From assembly GCF_025660655.1 (NCBI RefSeq), contig NZ_JAOTIN010000009.1:19488-83487 (forward strand): DNA of 64,000 nucleotides. Reading direction: 5' to 3'. Shown in pieces: positions 60,299-64,000 of this stretch (position 1 is the first letter of the stretch; each line of letters starts with the position of its first letter). The notes beneath the pieces are model-generated. The model ran no database searches and was not told where the DNA came from. It saw only the letters and a list, made by a program, of their open reading frames with translations. This stretch comes from Streptococcus sp. CSL10205-OR2 (lineage in GTDB: Bacteria > Bacillota > Bacilli > Lactobacillales > Streptococcaceae). The translations under genes and the position numbers were made by a program.

Positions 60299-60328
60299 TT
60301 GCATAGAAACCCTTCTTTTTGTTATAAT
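60299..60328 (+). promoter_or_regulatory. tyrS promoter
   Basis: -35 TTGCAT (60299-60304), 18-bp spacer, extended TGTTATAAT ending at 60328. The short leader leaves no room for a T-box. Confidence 0.7.
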
Positions 60329-60363
60329 GACCAGTAAGATTATAAATAATGGAGAGTAAGATA

Positions 60364-61620
60364 ATGACTATTTTCAAAGAATTAAAAGAACGTGGTTTGA
60401 TTTTTCAAACAACTGATGAAGAAGCCTTAGAAAAACAACTAGCTGAAGGATCTCTTGCTCTTTATTCTGGTTATGACCCAACAGCCGATAGCCTTCATTT
60501 AGGGCACTTGGTTCCCATTATAGTGATTCGTCATTTGCAATTAGCAGGCCATAAACCTTATGCCTTGGTTGGGGGTGCGACTGGATTGATTGGTGATCCA
60601 TCATTTAAAGATAGTGAAAGAAGTCTTCAAACCAAAGAAACCGTAGAAAAATGGAGTCAGAGTATTCAAAAACAGCTAGCTCGCTTTCTCGATTTTGAAC
60701 ATGGTAACAATAAAGCTGAAATGGTCAATAACTATGACTGGTTCCAATCTATCAGTTTTATTGATTTTCTTAGAGATATTGGAAAATACTTCACCGTCAA
60801 CTACATGATGAGTAAAGAATCCGTTAAAAAACGCATTGAAACAGGGATTTCTTACACCGAATTTGCCTACCAAATCATGCAGGGTTATGACTTCTACGAA
60901 CTGAATCGTACTCACAATGTCACCCTACAAGTTGGAGGGAGTGACCAATGGGGTAACATGACTGCTGGGACAGAACTTTTGAGACGAAAAGCCAACAAAC
61001 AAGGCCACGTCATTACTGTTCCTTTAATTACCGATTCTTCAGGTAAAAAATTTGGAAAATCAGAAGGCAATGCCATCTGGCTTGATGCGACTAAAACATC
61101 ACCTTACGAAATGTACCAATACTTTGTCAATACAATGGATGATGATGCTGTTCGTTTCCTTAAAATCTTTACTTTCTTATCTCTTGAAGAAATTGAAGAG
61201 ATTAGAGTAGCATTTGAACAAGAACCACACAAACGTTTAGCTCAAAAAATCTTAGCTAAGGAAGTAGTAACTCTTGTTCACGGTAAAGAAGCTTTTGACA
61301 AAGCGATTAATATTACCGAACAACTCTTTGCAGGGAACATTAAGAACCTATCAGCTAACGAGTTAAAACAAGGTCTAAATAACGTCCCAAACTATCACGT
61401 GACAAAAGAAGACAATCTAACTATTGTCGATTTACTTGTAACAGCTAATGTTGTGACCTCAAAACGTCAAGCACGTGAAGACGTGACTAATGGGGCCATT
61501 TACATTAATGGTGACAGAATACAAGACGTTAATTACATTCTTTCAGATGTAGATAAAATTGATGGTGAACTAACAGTTATTAGACGCGGTAAGAAAAAAT
61601 ACTTCGTTCTAACCTACTAA
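60364..61620 (+). CDS. tyrS: tyrosyl-tRNA synthetase
   Basis: A 418-residue class I synthetase that charges tRNA-Tyr. The HIGH motif appears as HLGH at 45-48 and the KMSKS motif as KFGKS at 229-233. A C-terminal S4 domain covers about 350-415 ([19 protein letters not shown]). ATG at 60364 is chosen, with GGAGAG before it; an upstream in-frame ATG overlaps the ribosome site. Length equals that of other streptococcal TyrS. Confidence 0.97.
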   Translation: MTIFKELKERGLIFQTTDEEALEKQLAEGSLALYSGYDPTADSLHLGHLVPIIVIRHLQLAGHKPYALVGGATGLIGDPSFKDSERSLQTKETVEKWSQSIQKQLARFLDFEHGNNKAEMVNNYDWFQSISFIDFLRDIGKYFTVNYMMSKESVKKRIETGISYTEFAYQIMQGYDFYELNRTHNVTLQVGGSDQWGNMTAGTELLRRKANKQGHVITVPLITDSSGKKFGKSEGNAIWLDATKTSPYEMYQYFVNTMDDDAVRFLKIFTFLSLEEIEEIRVAFEQEPHKRLAQKILAKEVVTLVHGKEAFDKAINITEQLFAGNIKNLSANELKQGLNNVPNYHVTKEDNLTIVDLLVTANVVTSKRQAREDVTNGAIYINGDRIQDVNYILSDVDKIDGELTVIRRGKKKYFVLTY

Positions 61621-61631
61621 AACAAAATAAG

Positions 61632-61668
61632 AAAACCAGCTTAAGGTTATAGCCTTAAACTGGTTTTT
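61632..61668. terminator. terminator between tyrS and adcB (convergent)
   Basis: A 14-bp stem with one mismatch (arms near 61632-61646 and 61653-61667) and T runs on both strands. Confidence 0.87.
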
Positions 61669-61675
61669 ATTTTCA

Positions 61676-62494
61676 TTATTTTCTTATAAGTTTAGCAATG
61701 ACTCTAACAATACTAACCACTAAAAACATGATGATAAAGATAATGGTAATAGTTGCACTCGCTGGCGTTTTAGCCCAAAATGAAATAAAAATACCAAGTA
61801 CCATACCAAAGAAACCAATTAAAATCCCGTAAGTAATGACTGCTTTAAAACTCTTACCAATTCTCATAGCAATACTAGCTGGTAAAACCATAATCGTTGA
61901 AACTAAGAGGGCTCCAGCAGCTGGAATCATAAGAGAAATAGCCACACCTGTAACCAAATTAAAACAAATTGACATTAATCTAACAGGTAAACCATCAACA
62001 AAAGCTGTTTCTTCATTAAACGTCAAAATATACATTGGTCTAATAAATAAAATGGTTAACATTAAAACTACTAAAGCAATGGTAAATAATGCAACAACTT
62101 GTTCTGCCGTAATCGTTATGATAGAACCAAATAAATACTGTTCCAAACCAACACCATTAGAATTATTAGCTTTACTAATAATAATCAGTGAAATAGCTAA
62201 ACCAAAAGACATCAAAATAGCTGTAGAGATTTCCATGTAATGGCGATAAACAGTCCGCAAATATTCTAAAACAATGGCTGCCAAACTAACCACTAAAATA
62301 GTTGTCCAGGTTGGTGAAATACCAATGAATACACCTAAGGCAACACCTGCCAAAGAAACATGGCTTAGTGTATCACTCATCAAACTTTGACGACGAAGAA
62401 TTAAAAAAATACCTAAAATAGGTGAAAAAATACTGATGGCGATAACAGCAAGAAAGGCTCTTTGCATAAAGTCATAGGATAATATCTCAAGCAT
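61676..62494 (-). CDS. adcB: zinc ABC transporter permease AdcB
   Basis: A 272-residue ABC-3 (ZnuB) family permease with seven to eight hydrophobic segments. Typical segment [27 protein letters not shown] is near residue 28. It overlaps adcC by 8 bases. Together with AdcC and a binding protein (coded elsewhere) it imports zinc. Confidence 0.93.
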   Translation of the reverse strand: MLEILSYDFMQRAFLAVIAISIFSPILGIFLILRRQSLMSDTLSHVSLAGVALGVFIGISPTWTTILVVSLAAIVLEYLRTVYRHYMEISTAILMSFGLAISLIIISKANNSNGVGLEQYLFGSIITITAEQVVALFTIALVVLMLTILFIRPMYILTFNEETAFVDGLPVRLMSICFNLVTGVAISLMIPAAGALLVSTIMVLPASIAMRIGKSFKAVITYGILIGFFGMVLGIFISFWAKTPASATITIIFIIMFLVVSIVRVIAKLIRK

Positions 62495-63194
62495 TTTGTT
62501 CTACCCCCTGATTATCACTATGAACGTTAAAACAACGCCAAGGTAAATTTTGATTTCTCACGAGATGAATATTTCTATCCGAATACTTTCTAACTTCTTC
62601 AGGATCATGCGTAATCATCAACACCGCTTTACCGTGTTGATGCGAGCTATGGTGCATCAGTTCATAAAAAGTTTCAACTGTACCTATATCCATTCCCGTA
62701 GTTGGTTCGTCTAAAATAAAAATATCTGGATCACTAGCAAACATTCTAGCAATCACTGCTCTTTGTTTTTGACCACCACTCAAACTACCTATAGCTTTGT
62801 GACGATTTTCCCACATGCCAACTGACTCTAAACTGACTTTAATATGTTCTTCATCATGAGCATTAAGTCTTCTAAACCAACCCTTCCTAGGGTAGCGACC
62901 TGATTTGACAAATTCATAAACAGTACTTGGAAAACCAGCATTAAAACTCGCAATTTGTTGAGGTAAATAGGCAATTCTAAGTTTTTTGCCATCTTTATTA
63001 ACTTTAGAAAGCTCAACTGTACCAATTTTTGGTTTTAAAATACCTAAGGTAGCCTTAATCAATGTTGATTTTGCAGCACCATTTTCACCAGTTAAGGTAA
63101 CAAATTCCCCACTATCTAAATGATAATTAATATCCTCCAAAACTGGCTCAGCATCATATTGAAAAGCCAAATTCTTAACTGTAATATATCTCAT
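62487..63194 (-). CDS. adcC: zinc ABC transporter ATPase AdcC
   Basis: A 235-residue ATPase. Walker A GENGAAKS at 36-43 has Ala-Ala in place of the usual Ala-Gly before Lys. The signature LSGGQKQR is near 137 and Walker [11 protein letters not shown] near 160. The C-terminus has several His residues (HLVRN, CFNVHSD). It overlaps adcR by 4 bases. Confidence 0.94.
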   Translation of the reverse strand: MRYITVKNLAFQYDAEPVLEDINYHLDSGEFVTLTGENGAAKSTLIKATLGILKPKIGTVELSKVNKDGKKLRIAYLPQQIASFNAGFPSTVYEFVKSGRYPRKGWFRRLNAHDEEHIKVSLESVGMWENRHKAIGSLSGGQKQRAVIARMFASDPDIFILDEPTTGMDIGTVETFYELMHHSSHQHGKAVLMITHDPEEVRKYSDRNIHLVRNQNLPWRCFNVHSDNQGVEQNA

Positions 63195-63640
63195 TTTTCT
63201 CTTTCTAATGTGTCAGACAACTGATCTAAAAATTTTTCAATCACCAGTTGTTCGTCTTCTGAAAATTCTTCTAACAAATGGTCATAAAAAGATAACGTCT
63301 TGTTATGGTGAAGCTGATGTTCAACTGCAATGGGTTTAGCCAACTCAGTTAACTCAAAATAGGTAATTCTTGCATCTTCTTTATTTTTAGAAGAAGCTAA
63401 CATCCCTTGTTTTACCAAACCTTTAATAGCCTTAGTTACTGCAGCTTGACTAATCTTTAATCTAATAGCTAAATCAGAATTTGTCAATTGTTCATCAGCT
63501 AAAAGCATTAAAATATGCTCTTGTGTATTGGTTAATTTAATATCACTTTGACAAGTGCCAAGCAATAACTCGTGTTGATTCTCTGAAAATAATAAAATTT
63601 TATTAATGGCTTTATCAATACGTTCTGATAAGTGTTTCAT
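63191..63640 (-). CDS. adcR: zinc-responsive MarR-family repressor AdcR
   Basis: A 149-residue winged-helix regulator. All zinc ligands known in pneumococcal AdcR are at matching positions: E24, H42, H108 and H112 (site 1) and C30, E41 and E107 (site 2). ATG at 63640 follows AAAGGAG. With zinc bound it represses zinc-uptake genes. An operator lies 18 bp upstream, so the operon is autoregulated. Confidence 0.95.
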   Translation of the reverse strand: MKHLSERIDKAINKILLFSENQHELLLGTCQSDIKLTNTQEHILMLLADEQLTNSDLAIRLKISQAAVTKAIKGLVKQGMLASSKNKEDARITYFELTELAKPIAVEHQLHHNKTLSFYDHLLEEFSEDEQLVIEKFLDQLSDTLEREK

Positions 63641-63657
63641 AGAATTCTCCTTTATCC

Positions 63658-63669
63658 TTAACCAGTTAA
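63658..63669. promoter_or_regulatory. AdcR box
   Basis: TTAACCAGTTAA is a perfect match to TTAACNRGTTAA. It lies between the -10 box and the adcR start. Confidence 0.93.
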
Positions 63670-63684
63670 TTTCATTGCTAACTA

Positions 63685-63713
63685 ATAATATCACAAAAAG
63701 CTTAAAGAATCAA
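63685..63713 (-). promoter_or_regulatory. adcRCB promoter
   Basis: Minus strand: -35 TTGATT (63708-63713), 17-bp spacer, -10 TATTAT (63685-63690). Confidence 0.75.
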
Positions 63714-63740
63714 CTGAGCTAGAAACGAAGGCAATAAAAA

Positions 63741-63758
63741 AACTAGCCTACGCTAGTT
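63741..63758 (-). terminator. terminator of the rRNA operon after tRNA-Asn
   Basis: A 7-bp stem AACTAGC/GCTAGTT with CTAC loop and seven T on the minus strand. Confidence 0.88.
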
Positions 63759-63764
63759 GAGATA

Positions 63765-63838
63765 CTCCGGCAGTAGGACTCGAACCTACGACATCATGAT
63801 TAACAGTCATGCGCTACTACCAACTGAGCTATGCCGGA
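63765..63838 (-). tRNA. tRNA-Asn (GTT)
   Basis: A 74-nt cloverleaf on the minus strand. Acceptor TCCGGCA pairs with TGCCGGA, the discriminator is G, the anticodon is GTT in CTGTTAATC, and the T-loop is GGTTCGAGTCC. CCA is not encoded. It follows 5S rRNA, as usual in the streptococcal rRNA operon. Confidence 0.96.
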
Positions 63839-63843
63839 TGCTA

Positions 63844-63960
63844 GCTAAGCAACTACCCTATCTCACAGGGGGCAACCCCCAACTACTTCAGGCGTTCTAG
63901 GACTTAACTGCTGTGTTCGGCATGGGTACAGGTGTCTCTCCTAGGCTATCGTCACTTAAC
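63844..63960 (-). rRNA. rrf: 5S ribosomal RNA
   Basis: About 117 nt on the minus strand. The ends pair (TTAAGTGAC with GTTGCTTAG plus outer G-C). The conserved core CCATGCCGAACACAG and the GC-rich loop near 63870 match streptococcal 5S. The last 40 bases of the window are the spacer toward 23S rRNA. Confidence 0.95.
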
Positions 63961-64000
63961 TATGAATGATCAATCATTCAAAATTGAATATCTATCGCAA

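Noticed and set aside
60299..60364. T-box riboswitch before tyrS
   Set aside because: Only about 30 bases lie between the predicted start of transcription and the ATG; no T-box sequence or specifier hairpin fits.

Overview
The window is a low-GC chromosome segment from a Streptococcus, most likely of the pyogenic group. The gene order is typical of that group: 5S rRNA and tRNA-Asn, adcRCB, tyrS/pbp1b, rpoB-rpoC, the comG (comY) operon, ackA, pepA, ssbB, groES-groEL, nusG-secE-rpmG-pbp2A, uvrA, efp-asp23-nusB, manA, secA, aroG-acpS-alr and recG. A CIRCE element, an AdcR box and competence SigX-type boxes fit this assignment. The species cannot be fixed from the sequence alone. Most genes lie on the minus strand.

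Bases 1-32,900 and 43,700-64,000 are ordinary core genome. From the left they hold an aminotransferase fragment, a universal stress protein, a HAD/all-alpha NTPase fusion, asparaginase, RecG, alanine racemase, AcpS, DAHP synthase, SecA, mannose-6-phosphate isomerase, the NusB/Asp23/EF-P group, dCMP deaminase, PepP, UvrA, CorA, the NusG/SecE/L33/PBP2A group, an RluD-type pseudouridine synthase, a TcaA-like protein, GroEL/ES, SsbB, a thioredoxin group, PepA, and a small XRE/membrane protein/CPBP cassette. From 43.7 kb rightward come AckA, a YtxK-like methylase, seven comG genes, RpoC/RpoB, PBP1B, TyrS, the zinc-uptake operon adcRCB, tRNA-Asn and 5S rRNA.

The accessory part is 33.0-43.5 kb. It is a tightly packed, AT-rich minus-strand operon. 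It starts with a small XRE regulator and a complete type III restriction-modification pair (mod, res). Four genes follow that match the QatABCD anti-phage system in order and motifs: a KAP-type P-loop ATPase, a QatB protein with an MGTS N-terminus, a QueC-like PP-loop enzyme, and a TatD-like nuclease. The block sits between remnants of an older locus. On the promoter side is a decayed 5' piece of a type I hsdR gene, with a stop at codon 11, an apparent internal deletion and no helicase region. On the distal side is a short 3' gene remnant in front of a strong terminator. The simplest reading is that one defence locus was replaced by a composite type III R-M plus Qat cassette.

Several small regulatory features stand out. 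The divergent pbp2A and rluD-like genes both have an extended -10 box only 6 nt from the ATG, which predicts leaderless mRNAs. A 23-bp palindrome overlaps the predicted uvrA start of transcription. The rpoB promoter spacer holds an inverted repeat. ssbB and comGA carry matching one-mismatch SigX boxes at the same distance from their start codons.
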